This document shows, one piece after another, positions 36,828-46,677 of a stretch of 64,000 nt of DNA. The position numbers and the translations under genes are program-made. The DNA comes from Desulfobacteraceae bacterium 4572_130 (GTDB lineage: Bacteria > Desulfobacterota > Desulfobacteria > Desulfobacterales > Desulfobacteraceae). The notes under the pieces are model-generated. The model did not search any database, was not told the DNA's origin, and saw only the letters and a list, made by a program, of their open reading frames with translations. Within the stretch, counting starts at the first letter, position 1, and each line of letters opens with the position of its first letter. The stretch covers positions 53,785 to 117,784 of the forward strand of contig NBLN01000004.1 in NCBI GenBank assembly GCA_002084425.1, given 5' to 3'.

Positions 36828-38907
36828 TTTTAACCTTTCCGCTTATCTCCAAATTCATATCATCTATAATCTCTGCATGTGATACAACAAAAACAGAATT
36901 AAGAACATGCTCAATAAGCTTTCTAAAATGACGACGCAAAGTAGGAGAACACATTATTACAGGCTGCACATCTAAAGCAATCTGCTTTTCGACCTCCTTG
37001 CCACATGCATTTATTATTTGTTTACTTATTTTAGGGTCCATTGCAAGATATGAACCATGCTCTGTATGTTTAATATTTTTTACAAGCATTTCTTCAAGAG
37101 ATGGTTCAAGGGTAATTACCTGAAGTTTTTTATCTTCAGATATATAAGAAGCAAGCATTCCTTTACATATTTTCTGTCTTACATATTCAGTTAAAAGGTC
37201 AGGATCTTTACTCATGGGAGCATAATCTGCAAGAGTCTCAACTATAGAAAGAAGATCTCTTATGGAAATTCTTTCTCTTAAAAGATTTTGAAGAATTTTT
37301 TGAACAACACCTAAGGAAAGAAGATTCGGTACAAGTTCTTCAACAGCCTTAGGGCTTGTTTTTGATAAATTATCCAGAAGATACTGAACATCCTGTCGTC
37401 CCATAAGCTCATAGGCATTGCTTTTCAGTATTTCAGTGAGATGGGTAGCAGTAACAGTTGCGTTATCAACAACAGTATATCCTGCAAGTTTGACATCATC
37501 CTCTTTATCAAAAGGTATCCAAAAAGCTGAAAGATTAAATGCCGGCTCAACTGTTTTAATTCCCTCAATTTTCTTAGCCATTCCAGATGGATCCATAGCA
37601 AGAAGATGATTAATCATAAGCTCATATTCAGCAGTCTCAACTCCTTTAATCATAACTCTGTATTGAGAAGGATTCAATTTAAGATTATCTCTTATATGTA
37701 TAGGTGGAATTATAATTCCCATCTGACTTGCAAACTGTTTTCTTATTGCTTTAATTCTGGAAAGAAGGAGACCATCCTGATGTTTATCAACAAGAGGAAT
37801 AAGACCATACCCAACTTCAAATTCAATGGTATCTAGTGCAAGAAGATGATCAATATCAGATGTTTCTTCTTCTTTTTCATTTTCTATAACATTATCATCA
37901 TCTTTGAGTGTTGTTTGAAAATTTCTTGAAAAATACCAGGCTCCCAGTCCAAGAATAAGACCAAGAGTTATAAAAGGAAAGGAGGGAAGCCCTGGAACAA
38001 GACCAAGGCAAAAAATAATAACAGAGCCTATATAAATAGGTGTAGTATTTGCAAAAAGATGTTTTGCAAAATCTTTTCCCATCCTGTTTTCAGAACCTGA
38101 TCTTGAAACTAGAATACCTGCTGCTGTTGAAACAAATAAAGCTGGAATTTGAGACACAAGACCATCACCAACTGTAAGAAGAGTATAATTTGCAATAGCA
38201 TCTTTCATGGACATACCCTGCTGAAGAACTCCTATTACAAACCCTCCTGCAATATTAATAAATGTAATAATAATTCCTGCAATGGCATCCCCTCTAACAA
38301 ACTTACTTGCGCCATCCATGGCACCATGAAATTCTGATTCCCTTGTAATTTCCTTTCTTCTTTCTCCAGCCTCAATTTCATCTATCATGCCTGCATTAAG
38401 ATCAGCATCTACTGCCATTTGCTTACCAGGCATGGCATCAAGAGTAAATCTTGCAGCTACTTCCGCAATTCTACCTGCACCTTTTGTAATAACCATAAAA
38501 TTAATAAGAACAAGTATAATAAAGATAATCATGCCAACAACATAGTTGCCACCAACAACAAAACTGCCAAATGATTTAATAACAGCTCCGGCAGCAAGTT
38601 CTCCTTTATTACCATGTAAAAGGATCAGGCGTGTAGATGCAATATTTAAAGACAAACGAAATAATGTAAGAACAAGAAGCATTGAAGGAAATATAAAAAA
38701 ATCAAGGGGCGCTCTAGTGTACATTGTTGTTATTAAAACAATTACAGCAAATGTAATATTTAAAGCCAAAAAAAAGTCTAGTAATATTGGGGGAAGAGGC
38801 AGGATCATTGCCATAAGTATTCCTATTAATGCAATGACCATTGAAATATCAGAACTTTCTTGTTTTATATTTATTATTTTAGCTATTATTCCCTGTTGAC
38901 CTGGCAT
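36802..38907 (-). CDS. flhA: Flagellar export gate protein FlhA
   Basis: 701 residues. The N-terminal half has multiple membrane spans with the conserved cytoplasmic FHIPEP-type loop ([27 protein letters not shown] region, here [18 protein letters not shown]). The C-terminal half is the cytoplasmic FlhA-C domain that receives chaperone-substrate complexes. It forms the nonameric gate of the flagellar type III system. An AGGGAT site precedes the start. Confidence 0.97.
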   Translation of the reverse strand: [701 protein letters not shown]

Positions 38908-39042
38908 TTATATCTTTAATCCCTAAATATTTATGAACTCGTAAAAAGTTAATTTTAATAAAAAAGATGGAAAAAATTTATTGCGATCAATGTTAATTAA
39001 TTGGCACAACTATCAAAAAACTGACACCTTTTAATACATTAC

Positions 39043-40116
39043 TTAAAAATTTTTCCCTTTAAGCTTATAAACATAGGCAAGAACTTCTGCAACAGCCTGA
39101 AATAACTCTGAAGGTATTTCTTGACCTATATCTACAACTTTATACAAATTTCGAGCCAAGTCTTTATTTTCAATAATAGGAATGTTATATTCTCTTGCAA
39201 TTTTTCTTATATTTCTGGCGATAAGACCTGCCCCTTTTGCAAGTATAATAGGAGCAGCCATAGTTGTTCCATCATATTTAACTGCAATTGCAAGATGGGT
39301 AGGATTGATTATAACAACATCAGCTTTAGGAACATCAGCCATCATTCTTTTTTGTGCGGCTTCACGTTGAAGACGCCTTATCCTTGCCTTGATTTGTGGA
39401 TCACCTTCAGTTTGCTTCATCTCATCCTTAACTTCCTGTTTTGTCATTTTTTGATCTTTTAAAAATTTCCATCTTTGAAACCAATAATCAAGTATTGCAA
39501 GAACAATCATAAAAAGAATAACTTTAAGGAAAATATAAAAACTTGCTTTAAGAATATATAAAAGAATATAGCCAGTGCTATGATCATAAAGCATCGCAAG
39601 ATTAATCATTTCTTTTTTCACAGCAAAATATGCAACAAGAAAAATAATAAAAATTTTTACAATGCTTTTTATTAGCTCCATCAAAGCTTTTAATGAAAAT
39701 TTTTGGGCAAATCCCTTAATTGGATCTAATTTTGAAAACTTTGGTATAATAGACTTCCATGAAATCTTATAACCAACTTGAAACAAATTCGATGCAAATG
39801 CTGCAATAAATACTATGCCCAGTATAGGAGCAATTATAATAAAAAATCTTTCTAAATAACGATATAAAAGGTGTATAACTTCTACATCATTTAGATTAGG
39901 AATTTTTACAAATCTAAAACTATCAGACATAACTGATAAAAGATTATTATATAAATAATGGCTAAAAGCATAAAGGGCAAGAACTCCTGCAAGAAGAACA
40001 AATACAGAAGGAATTTCTATACTTTTTATAACCTGTCCTTCTTCCCTTGCTTTCTCAAGTTTCTTTGGCGATGGTTGTTCAGTTCTTTCCCCACCACTTG
40101 TTGGATCTTCAGCCAT
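39043..40116 (-). CDS. flhB: Flagellar export switch protein FlhB
   Basis: 357 residues with four membrane spans and a cytoplasmic C-terminal domain carrying the autocleavage motif NPTH (in VIINPTHLAIAVKYDG, near residue 268). The N-terminus MAEDPTSGGERTEQPSPKKLEKAREEGQV is typical. It controls the substrate switch from hook to filament. First gene of the leftward cluster; it normally follows fliR, which here lies 8 kb away on the other strand. Confidence 0.97.
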   Translation of the reverse strand: MAEDPTSGGERTEQPSPKKLEKAREEGQVIKSIEIPSVFVLLAGVLALYAFSHYLYNNLLSVMSDSFRFVKIPNLNDVEVIHLLYRYLERFFIIIAPILGIVFIAAFASNLFQVGYKISWKSIIPKFSKLDPIKGFAQKFSLKALMELIKSIVKIFIIFLVAYFAVKKEMINLAMLYDHSTGYILLYILKASFYIFLKVILFMIVLAILDYWFQRWKFLKDQKMTKQEVKDEMKQTEGDPQIKARIRRLQREAAQKRMMADVPKADVVIINPTHLAIAVKYDGTTMAAPIILAKGAGLIARNIRKIAREYNIPIIENKDLARNLYKVVDIGQEIPSELFQAVAEVLAYVYKLKGKNF

Positions 40117-40914
40117 TAGTTACCTTTTTATATTTATGCTACTTTAGTTTAATATAAATGTTTTTTAAAATTTATAAATAACTACCACCATAAGGCAGAT
40201 CTGGTTTTTAATTCTTAGTTTGCCTTACACTAAAATATGAAAGAATATTAAATAGCTATAAGTTCTTTCATATAAAGTTCTGATATTTGTAACTAAACTT
40301 TCTGCACCTGTTTTCATATAGATACTGTAAATTTGAGGCTTTTTTTAGAAGTTTGCAGAAAAAAAGAAGGGTTGATTGATTTAAAAAATTTTTTATATTA
40401 GATGTTTAAGCCCAAACTCTAAAATAAGATTTTTAAAAAATGTCTAGAAACCCCTTATTAAAACCATTATATAACTTTTCAATATGGATAATCAAAGAAA
40501 TTAAATTAAGAAATAATGATTGCTTGTTTAAGAAAAAATAAATAAAAAATGATTTGTTGTCATTATGGCACAATTCTCAGGTGCAGACCCTTTTCTTATT
40601 CTGCTTTCATCTTCTCTAAAAGGAATATCCAATACCCAGTAGGAAGTTAACATTTTTCGTTAATATCAATTACTTACAAAACATTCCTTGTTCATTAGTA
40701 TATAAAAGTCATATTCCTAACTAAACTTGAGCCAATTTGCTTTATATAAATACTTTCAACAAATTTTACTTTAAAAAACTACATACATTAACCCTGGAGC
40801 CTTTAAATTATAGTTGTAGAAATAACTATAATTAAGTATATTATATGTTTTGTTTATTTAACTAACAAAAATAGCGTTTTAAAACTTAAATCTTTGATAT
40901 TATAAATAGGAGCC
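40117..40914. other. Divergent region flhB / uvrA
   Basis: About 800 bp without a gene, containing F2 copy 9 (40180-40277). It must hold promoters for the leftward flagellar cluster and for uvrA. I searched for a sigma-54 GG-N10-GC pattern on the minus strand and found none. The rest is AT-rich with nothing obvious. Confidence 0.5.
40180..40277 (+). repeat. F2 intergenic repeat, copy 9 (forward)
   Basis: AACTACCACCATAAGGCAGATCTGG ... GAAAGAATATTAAATAGCTATAAGTTCTTTCATATAAAG. It is very close to the copy at 29907. Confidence 0.88.
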
Positions 40915-43737
40915 ATGAGTATTAATAAAATTATTATTAAAGGTGCAAGGGAACATAATCTTAAGAATATAAATCTGGAAATACCTAAAAACAGTCTTGT
41001 AACAATAACAGGACTTTCAGGATCAGGAAAATCCAGTCTTGCATTTGATACTTTATATGCTGAAGGCCAGCGAAGATATGTGGAATCTTTGTCAACCTAT
41101 GCAAGGCAATTCCTGGGCCAAATGAAAAAACCTGATGTGGATTTTATTGAAGGTCTTTCTCCTGCTATTTCCATTGAGCAAAAAGCAACAAGCCATAATC
41201 CTAGATCAACTGTTGGAACTGTTACAGAGATATATGATTATCTGCGTCTTTTATTTGCCAGAACTGGCAAACCCTATTGCTATAAATGCGGGCTTAAAAT
41301 TTCATCCATGTCCATTGATCAAATCACTGATAGAGTAATGAATTTACCTGAAAAAACAAAAATTATTATACTATCTCCTTTGATTATTAACCAAAAAGGA
41401 ACCCATGAAAAAACATTAAAAACATTAAAAAAAGATGGGTTTGCCAGGGTAAGAATTAATAATGAAATTTATGAAATAAATGAGCTCCCTGTAATAAACA
41501 AAACTAAAAAACATACCATTGATATAGTTATAGACAGACTTATTATTAAATCTGGAATAGAAAAACGAATTACAGATTCCCTGGAACTTGCTTTATCTTT
41601 ATCCAATGGCATTGTTACAATTCTTGATTTTTCTAGTAATAATGAATTTTTATTAAGTGAAAAATCTTCCTGCGTAAAATGTGGAGTAAGCTATCCTGAA
41701 TTTAAACCTACAAATTTTTCCTTTAATTCACCCCAGGGAGCTTGTCCAGCTTGTGATGGACTTGGCGCCATAACAGAGTTTGATCCTGATCTTATTGTAC
41801 CTGACAAAGAGCTTTCCCTAAGACAAGGTGCAGTATCTGTATGGGTAGGTAGAGATTCAGTACAATTTGCAGAATTTCTTGATGCTTTAACTTCCTTTTA
41901 TAATGAAAGTATTTATACTCCTTTTAAAAAACTTGCTAAAAAATTTCAAGATGTTCTTTTTAGGGGCTCAGGCAAAGTGAAAATACCATTTTTTTTTCAA
42001 CGAGGAGAAAAACGCATAATATATAAAAAAAAATTTGAGGGTATTATTCCAAATTTAGAACGAAGATATCATGAAACAAACTCATCTATGTCAAGGGAAG
42101 AAATAAAAAAATATATGAATTTTGTAACCTGCTCTCAATGCAAGGGTACAAGACTTAATAAAGCCTCTTCCTTTGTAAGGGTTGCAGAAAAAACTATTGG
42201 AGAAATCACATCTCTTTCAGTGGAACAATGTGAAATTTTTATCTCACAAATATCACTACAAGGACAGGAAAAATTAATTGCAAAGGGAATTATTAAAGAA
42301 CTTACTGAAAGACTTATGTTTCTTAGAAATGTAGGACTTGACTACCTGACCTTAAATAGAGCTGCTGCAACTTTGTCAGGAGGTGAAAGTCAAAGGATCA
42401 GACTTGCCACCCAGATAGGCTCCAAACTTACAGGTGTTCTTTATGTTCTTGATGAACCAAGTATTGGGCTGCACCAACGGGATAACAAACGACTGCTTAA
42501 TACTCTTTTAAATCTTCGTGATATTGGAAACAGTGTGCTTATAGTAGAACATGATGAAGAAACAATGTTAGCTTCTGATTATATTATAGATATGGGCCCT
42601 GCTGCTGGAATAAATGGAGGGCAAGTTATATTTTCAGGAACGCCTAACAAGCTTTTAAAAAATTGTAATTCACTTACAGGAGAATATCTTTCAGGCAAAA
42701 AAAGAATTGAAGTTCCTGAAAAAAGAAGAAAAATTAATAATAAAGCTCTTGTTATAAAAGGTGCTGGCGCTAATAATCTTAAAAATATTAATGTTAGTTT
42801 TCCTTTGGGATGCTTTATATGTGTTACCGGAGTATCTGGTTCAGGAAAATCAACTCTAGTACTTACAACTCTTTATAGAATTCTTGCTAATCAATTTTTT
42901 AATTCATGTTTACCTGCTGGAAACTATGTTCAAGTTAAGGGTTTAAATTTTCTAGACAAAGTTATACATATTAATCAATCTCCTATAGGTCGAACTCCTA
43001 GAAGTAATCCAGTTACCTATACTGGAATATTTACATTTATAAGAGAGCTTTTTGCAAAAACTCCTGAAGCAAGAGCAATGGGATATAAAATAGGTAGATT
43101 CAGCTTTAATGTAAAAGGAGGAAGATGTGAAGCATGTTCAGGCGATGGTATTCTTAAAATAGAAATGCATTTTCTTCCTGATGTATATGTCCCCTGCGAT
43201 ATTTGTAATAGTAAAAGATACAATAGAGAAACTTTAGATATAAAATATAAAGGAAAAAATATTGCAGAAATACTTGATTTAACTGTTAATCAGGCAATAA
43301 AATTTTTTGATAAAATTTCATATGTAAAATCAAAACTTCAAACTCTTGTTGATGTGGGGCTGGGATATATTAAAATTGGTCAACCCGCAACAACTCTATC
43401 TGGAGGTGAAGCTCAAAGAATTAAACTTGCCAAGGAGCTCAGCAAAAAAAGCACAGGAAAAACAATATATATTCTTGATGAACCCACAACAGGACTTCAT
43501 ACAGATGATATTAACAAGCTTTTATCTGTTTTAAATCGTTTTGTTGAATCAGGTAATACAGTTGTTGTGATTGAACATAATCTTGATGTGATAAAATACG
43601 CAGACCATATAATTGATCTGGGACCTGAAGGAGGTGATAAAGGCGGCAAAGTTATTGGATGCGGCACTCCTGAAGAAATCGCAGAACTTAAAAATTCATA
43701 TACTGGAATTTTTTTAAAAAAGATTCTTAGCAAATAA
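40915..43737 (+). CDS. uvrA: Excinuclease ABC subunit A
   Basis: A 940-residue damage-recognition ATPase of nucleotide excision repair. Two ABC cassettes are visible, with P-loops GLSGSGKSSLAFDT and GVSGSGKSTLVL and signatures LSGGESQRIRLA and LSGGEAQRIKLA. Zinc-binding CxxC pairs occur in both halves (CVKC, CPAC, CSQC, CEAC, CDIC). Length is standard. GGAG precedes the start. It sits between two diverging flagellar arms with no functional link to them. Confidence 0.98.
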   Translation: MSINKIIIKGAREHNLKNINLEIPKNSLVTITGLSGSGKSSLAFDTLYAEGQRRYVESLSTYARQFLGQMKKPDVDFIEGLSPAISIEQKATSHNPRSTVGTVTEIYDYLRLLFARTGKPYCYKCGLKISSMSIDQITDRVMNLPEKTKIIILSPLIINQKGTHEKTLKTLKKDGFARVRINNEIYEINELPVINKTKKHTIDIVIDRLIIKSGIEKRITDSLELALSLSNGIVTILDFSSNNEFLLSEKSSCVKCGVSYPEFKPTNFSFNSPQGACPACDGLGAITEFDPDLIVPDKELSLRQGAVSVWVGRDSVQFAEFLDALTSFYNESIYTPFKKLAKKFQDVLFRGSGKVKIPFFFQRGEKRIIYKKKFEGIIPNLERRYHETNSSMSREEIKKYMNFVTCSQCKGTRLNKASSFVRVAEKTIGEITSLSVEQCEIFISQISLQGQEKLIAKGIIKELTERLMFLRNVGLDYLTLNRAAATLSGGESQRIRLATQIGSKLTGVLYVLDEPSIGLHQRDNKRLLNTLLNLRDIGNSVLIVEHDEETMLASDYIIDMGPAAGINGGQVIFSGTPNKLLKNCNSLTGEYLSGKKRIEVPEKRRKINNKALVIKGAGANNLKNINVSFPLGCFICVTGVSGSGKSTLVLTTLYRILANQFFNSCLPAGNYVQVKGLNFLDKVIHINQSPIGRTPRSNPVTYTGIFTFIRELFAKTPEARAMGYKIGRFSFNVKGGRCEACSGDGILKIEMHFLPDVYVPCDICNSKRYNRETLDIKYKGKNIAEILDLTVNQAIKFFDKISYVKSKLQTLVDVGLGYIKIGQPATTLSGGEAQRIKLAKELSKKSTGKTIYILDEPTTGLHTDDINKLLSVLNRFVESGNTVVVIEHNLDVIKYADHIIDLGPEGGDKGGKVIGCGTPEEIAELKNSYTGIFLKKILSK

Positions 43738-43748
43738 AAATAATTGAG

Positions 43749-43835
43749 TTAATACCCTATATAAATTTATATGAAACACTAGACTTTTTTTTAGTCTTTA
43801 TAATTTTTTTATTCTTTGTCCTGGCCAAATACTAA
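43749..43835 (-). repeat. F5 intergenic repeat, copy 4 (reverse)
   Basis: TATATGAAACACTAGACTTTTTTTTAGTCTTTATAA ... ATTCTTTGTCCTGGCCAAATACTAATAG is the reverse of the F5 pattern. An internal ACTAGACT/AGTCTTTA stem may double as a weak uvrA terminator. Confidence 0.65.
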
Positions 43836-43836
43836 T

Positions 43837-43905
43837 AGAGACCTTTGCATAAACGCATTCTTTATAAAAATACCTTTAAAAAAACAATTAAAATAATTAA
43901 TTTTT
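43837..43905. repeat. F3 element left-end fragment
   Basis: AGACCTTTGCATAAACGCATTCTTTATAAAAATACCTTTAAAAAAACA matches the left end of F3 at 27774. The remainder of the element is missing. Confidence 0.7.
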
Positions 43906-43945
43906 TATAAGAACATAATAAATTATAATCTATAATCTAATTTTG

Positions 43946-43962
43946 TTGGCATAATGTTTGCT
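43946..43962 (+). promoter_or_regulatory. Sigma-54 type promoter for fliLMNOPQR
   Basis: TTGGCATAATGTTTGCT carries GG at 43948-43949 and GC at 43960-43961 with exactly ten bases between, matching the TGGCAC-N5-TTGC consensus. It lies about 90 bases before fliL, a class II flagellar operon. Confidence 0.7.
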
Positions 43963-44052
43963 TTTTAGATATTATCTATATTTATTTTAGATTTTGATTT
44001 ATTATATGTTCACCATTATTTATAAAAAATATAAAAAGATTCTTTTAGGAGA

Positions 44053-44643
44053 ATGTCTGTGGCTCAAAAAATCAAAATAAATTTTGGTAAAAATTCCAAT
44101 GAGCAGGAAAGTACAAACAGCGATAGTTATGTTGAAAAAGATAAAAAGCCATTACAAAATTCCAGAAATTTCAAAACAATAATAATTTTGATAATTTTAT
44201 TTTTATTTTTAAGTTTATTTTTCATTATAAAATTTAAAGATTCGTCATTTTTTCTAAAAATATTTGAAAAAAATATTATTAAAACAGTTAATCAAAATCA
44301 AACCCAACAAAAAAATTTTAATCAGGAAAAAACTTTTGGGGGTAATAATATTGTAAAGCTTGAACCTTTTAGCAAAATAAAGCTAGAAAAGAGTCGAGGT
44401 TTTAAGTTTGTTAATATTGATATTGCTTTGGAACTTATCACTATAGATACAATAATTAAAAAAAATAAAAAACAAAGAATTCGGCATACTATTGAAAATG
44501 AGCTAGGCAAAATAACATGGGAAGCATTAAAAACTCCTGAAGGTAAACTAAAATTAAAATACGCACTTATAAAAAAAATAAATTTAGTATTGTCAAAGGC
44601 AAAGATTAAAAATCTTTATTTTATCAATCTTATTATGCAGTAA
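44053..44643 (+). CDS. fliL: Flagellar basal body protein FliL
   Basis: 196 residues: a short charged N-terminus, one membrane span (about 41-62) and a periplasmic FliL domain. Its pattern includes FKFVNIDIALEL and an ending LKLKYALIKKINLVLSKAKIKNLYFINL. It surrounds the stator and supports torque or swarming in other species. AGGAGA precedes the start. First gene of fliLMNOPQR, behind a sigma-54 type promoter. Confidence 0.88.
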   Translation: MSVAQKIKINFGKNSNEQESTNSDSYVEKDKKPLQNSRNFKTIIILIILFLFLSLFFIIKFKDSSFFLKIFEKNIIKTVNQNQTQQKNFNQEKTFGGNNIVKLEPFSKIKLEKSRGFKFVNIDIALELITIDTIIKKNKKQRIRHTIENELGKITWEALKTPEGKLKLKYALIKKINLVLSKAKIKNLYFINLIMQ

Positions 44644-44654
44644 CTATAAAAGCT

Positions 44655-45641
44655 ATGAAACAAATACTATCACAAGAGGAAGTTGACAGTTTGCTTGCAG
44701 GAATTGATGCAGGTGATATTAATACTAAAATAGAATCACCTAAAAACAAAAAAATTCTACCCTACAATTTCATAAGTCAGGATAAAACCCTTAAAGCAAG
44801 AATGCCTACTTTTGATATTATTAATGATAGGCTTTCAAGGGAAATACGGTCAAGTATATCAACCCTTTTGCCAGTTAATGTTAATATTAAAGTAAATCCC
44901 TTTGAAACCTTAAAATTTTCTAATTTTGTAAAAAGCTTGCCTGTTCCTACAAATCTTAATATTTTCCGCATGGAACCATTAAGAGGATATGGTTTGTTTA
45001 TTCTTGAAAGTAAGATTGTTTATAAAATTATTAATACTTTTTGTGGAGGAAGAGGATTATCTGTTAAAGAAAGAGGCAATGATAAGGATAGAGAATTTAC
45101 AAGAATAGAAAATGTAATGATCGAAAAAATTGTTCAATCATGTCTTAAAGATATTGAAACAGCTTGGAGCTCAATTGTATCTGTAAAAATTTCGTTTGTA
45201 CGAGCAGAAATGAATCCTCAATTTGCTGGAATTGTATTATCAGATGATTTTGTTTTTGTTAATAAGTTTGAGATTGATTTGGATAATGAATCAGGTTCTT
45301 TAATGGTTTGTCTACCATATTCTATGATTGAACCTTTAAAAAGTAAATTAACATCAACATATTTTAAGGATGAGACAGAAAAGATTGATTCTAAATGGAG
45401 TAAAATACTTGAAAAGTTAATTCTTGAATCTTTAATTGATTTAAAAATATTATTGGGGACAACTGAAATTCTAGGCAAAGATCTTCTTTATATGCAAAAG
45501 GGAGATGTTATTAAACTTGATCAAAATACAGATGAAAAACTTATTGGCTATGTTGATGGGCTTTCTAAATTTAAGGGTTATGCTGGAACTCAGCGCGGGT
45601 TTCAGGCTTTTAAAATTGAAGAAAAATTGATTACAAAATGA
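44655..45641 (+). CDS. fliM: Flagellar motor switch protein FliM
   Basis: 328 residues. The N-terminal peptide ILSQEEVDSLLAG is the CheY-P binding motif. The middle CheC-like domain and C-terminal SpoA (FliN-like) domain follow (LEKLILESLIDLKILLGTTEIL onward). It forms the C-ring with FliN and FliG. It starts 11 bases after fliL with no clear ribosome site, so coupling is probable. Confidence 0.96.
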   Translation: MKQILSQEEVDSLLAGIDAGDINTKIESPKNKKILPYNFISQDKTLKARMPTFDIINDRLSREIRSSISTLLPVNVNIKVNPFETLKFSNFVKSLPVPTNLNIFRMEPLRGYGLFILESKIVYKIINTFCGGRGLSVKERGNDKDREFTRIENVMIEKIVQSCLKDIETAWSSIVSVKISFVRAEMNPQFAGIVLSDDFVFVNKFEIDLDNESGSLMVCLPYSMIEPLKSKLTSTYFKDETEKIDSKWSKILEKLILESLIDLKILLGTTEILGKDLLYMQKGDVIKLDQNTDEKLIGYVDGLSKFKGYAGTQRGFQAFKIEEKLITK

Positions 45642-45651
45642 GAGAATTATT

Positions 45652-46242
45652 ATGGATAAAAAAATTAGTGATGAAAATAAAGAAAATGTAAAACAAAGAA
45701 AATTAAAAAAAGAAGAGCTATCTAAAAAAGCTAGAGAAAATGCAAGAAAAAATTTAAGTGGGGCCCAAAAAGAAGAATTAAGGAAAGCGGCAAAAAAAGA
45801 AAAAAGAACACAAGAAGCAAGAAAAGAACTAATACAGGAAACAAAAAAAGAAAACACAAGAAATATAGAAAAAAAAATAAGAAAAAAAGAATTTAAAAAA
45901 AATGTAACAAAAAAAGAAGAGCTTAAAACAACAGCAAGAAAAGAGGCAAAAAAAGAAATAACAAAAAATATTAAAAAAAAGAATGAACTTGATTTTATTC
46001 TTGATATACCCCTTCAACTTTCTGTTGAGCTTGGAAAAACTAAAATGCTTGTAAATGACCTTCTGCAACTTGGTCAGGGTTCAATTATTGAATTAAATAA
46101 AATGTCTGGAGAACCCCTTGAAGTTTATATAAATGGAAAACTTATAGCCAAAGGCGAAGTTGTTGTTGTAAATGAAAAATTTGGTATTCGCCTTACAGAT
46201 ATTATTACACCCATGGATAGAGTTAAAAGTTTGTCAACATGA
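45652..46242 (+). CDS. fliN: Flagellar motor switch protein FliN with long Lys/Glu-rich N-terminus
   Basis: 196 residues. Residues about 112-190 are a normal SpoA/FliN domain (DIPLQLSVELGKTKMLVNDLLQLGQGSIIELNK, then GEVVVVNEKFGIRLTDI). Residues 1-110 are almost entirely Lys, Glu, Arg, Ala and Asn, and should form a long charged helix with no match to usual FliN tails. It lacks the EIDALL-type peptide. It overlaps fliO by four bases (ATGA). Confidence 0.9.
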   Translation: MDKKISDENKENVKQRKLKKEELSKKARENARKNLSGAQKEELRKAAKKEKRTQEARKELIQETKKENTRNIEKKIRKKEFKKNVTKKEELKTTARKEAKKEITKNIKKKNELDFILDIPLQLSVELGKTKMLVNDLLQLGQGSIIELNKMSGEPLEVYINGKLIAKGEVVVVNEKFGIRLTDIITPMDRVKSLST

Positions 46243-46547
46243 CAAGTATTAGGCCTTTAATGTGGTTTACTTTTTTAAAAACCTGCGGCATGCTCCTTGT
46301 CGTAATAGCTATTCTTGTGCTTGTGCTTTACCTTATAAAGCGTTTTTCAATGGCAAAGGGTATTTACCCAAAAGGTAAACCCGATTTTATTAAAGTACTT
46401 GCACTGCATTATGTCTCTCCTAAAGAAAAAATTTTGTTGCTTAAAGTAATAGATAAAAAAATTCTTATTGGAGTTACTCCTCAAAATATCACTTTTCTTG
46501 AAAATATTGATGAAAATAATAAAGAAAAGTTAGAAATTAAAAGTTAG
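46239..46547 (+). CDS. fliO: Flagellar export protein FliO
   Basis: 102 residues: one membrane span (about 12-34) and a small cytoplasmic domain with the ALHYVSPKEKILLLKV pattern typical of FliO. It helps FliP assemble into the export gate. The start overlaps the fliN stop. The gap to fliP is 130 bp, filled by a reversed F2 repeat. Confidence 0.85.
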   Translation: MTSIRPLMWFTFLKTCGMLLVVIAILVLVLYLIKRFSMAKGIYPKGKPDFIKVLALHYVSPKEKILLLKVIDKKILIGVTPQNITFLENIDENNKEKLEIKS

Positions 46548-46567
46548 AAAAATGGATTATTGCAGTT

Positions 46568-46660
46568 TTTTATATAAAAGAATAACTACTTAATATTCTT
46601 TTATGTTTCCTTGTGATGCACACCAAGAACCAAAAATTACATCTGCCTCATGGCAATTGC
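46568..46660 (-). repeat. F2 intergenic repeat, copy 10 (reverse), between fliO and fliP
   Basis: TTTTATATAAAAGAATAACTACTTAATATTCTTTTATGTTTCCTTGTGATGCACACCAAGAACC ... CATCTGCCTCATGGCAATTG. It ends directly before the fliP ribosome site. Confidence 0.85.
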
Positions 46661-46677
46661 TGGAAAAGGAGAAAATA

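Larger units (their letters stand above)
43738..44052. other. uvrA-fliL intergenic region
   Basis: 315 bp with a reversed F5 copy (43749-43835), an F3 left-end fragment (43837-43905) and the sigma-54 promoter candidate (43946-43962). Confidence 0.6.

Noticed and set aside
40117..40914. Sigma-54 promoter for flhB
   Set aside because: No GG-N10-GC arrangement was found on the minus strand in this region.
46603..46677. N-terminal extension of FliP
   Set aside because: Encoded by a reversed F2 repeat. The TTG at 46678 has the ribosome site and gives a standard signal sequence.
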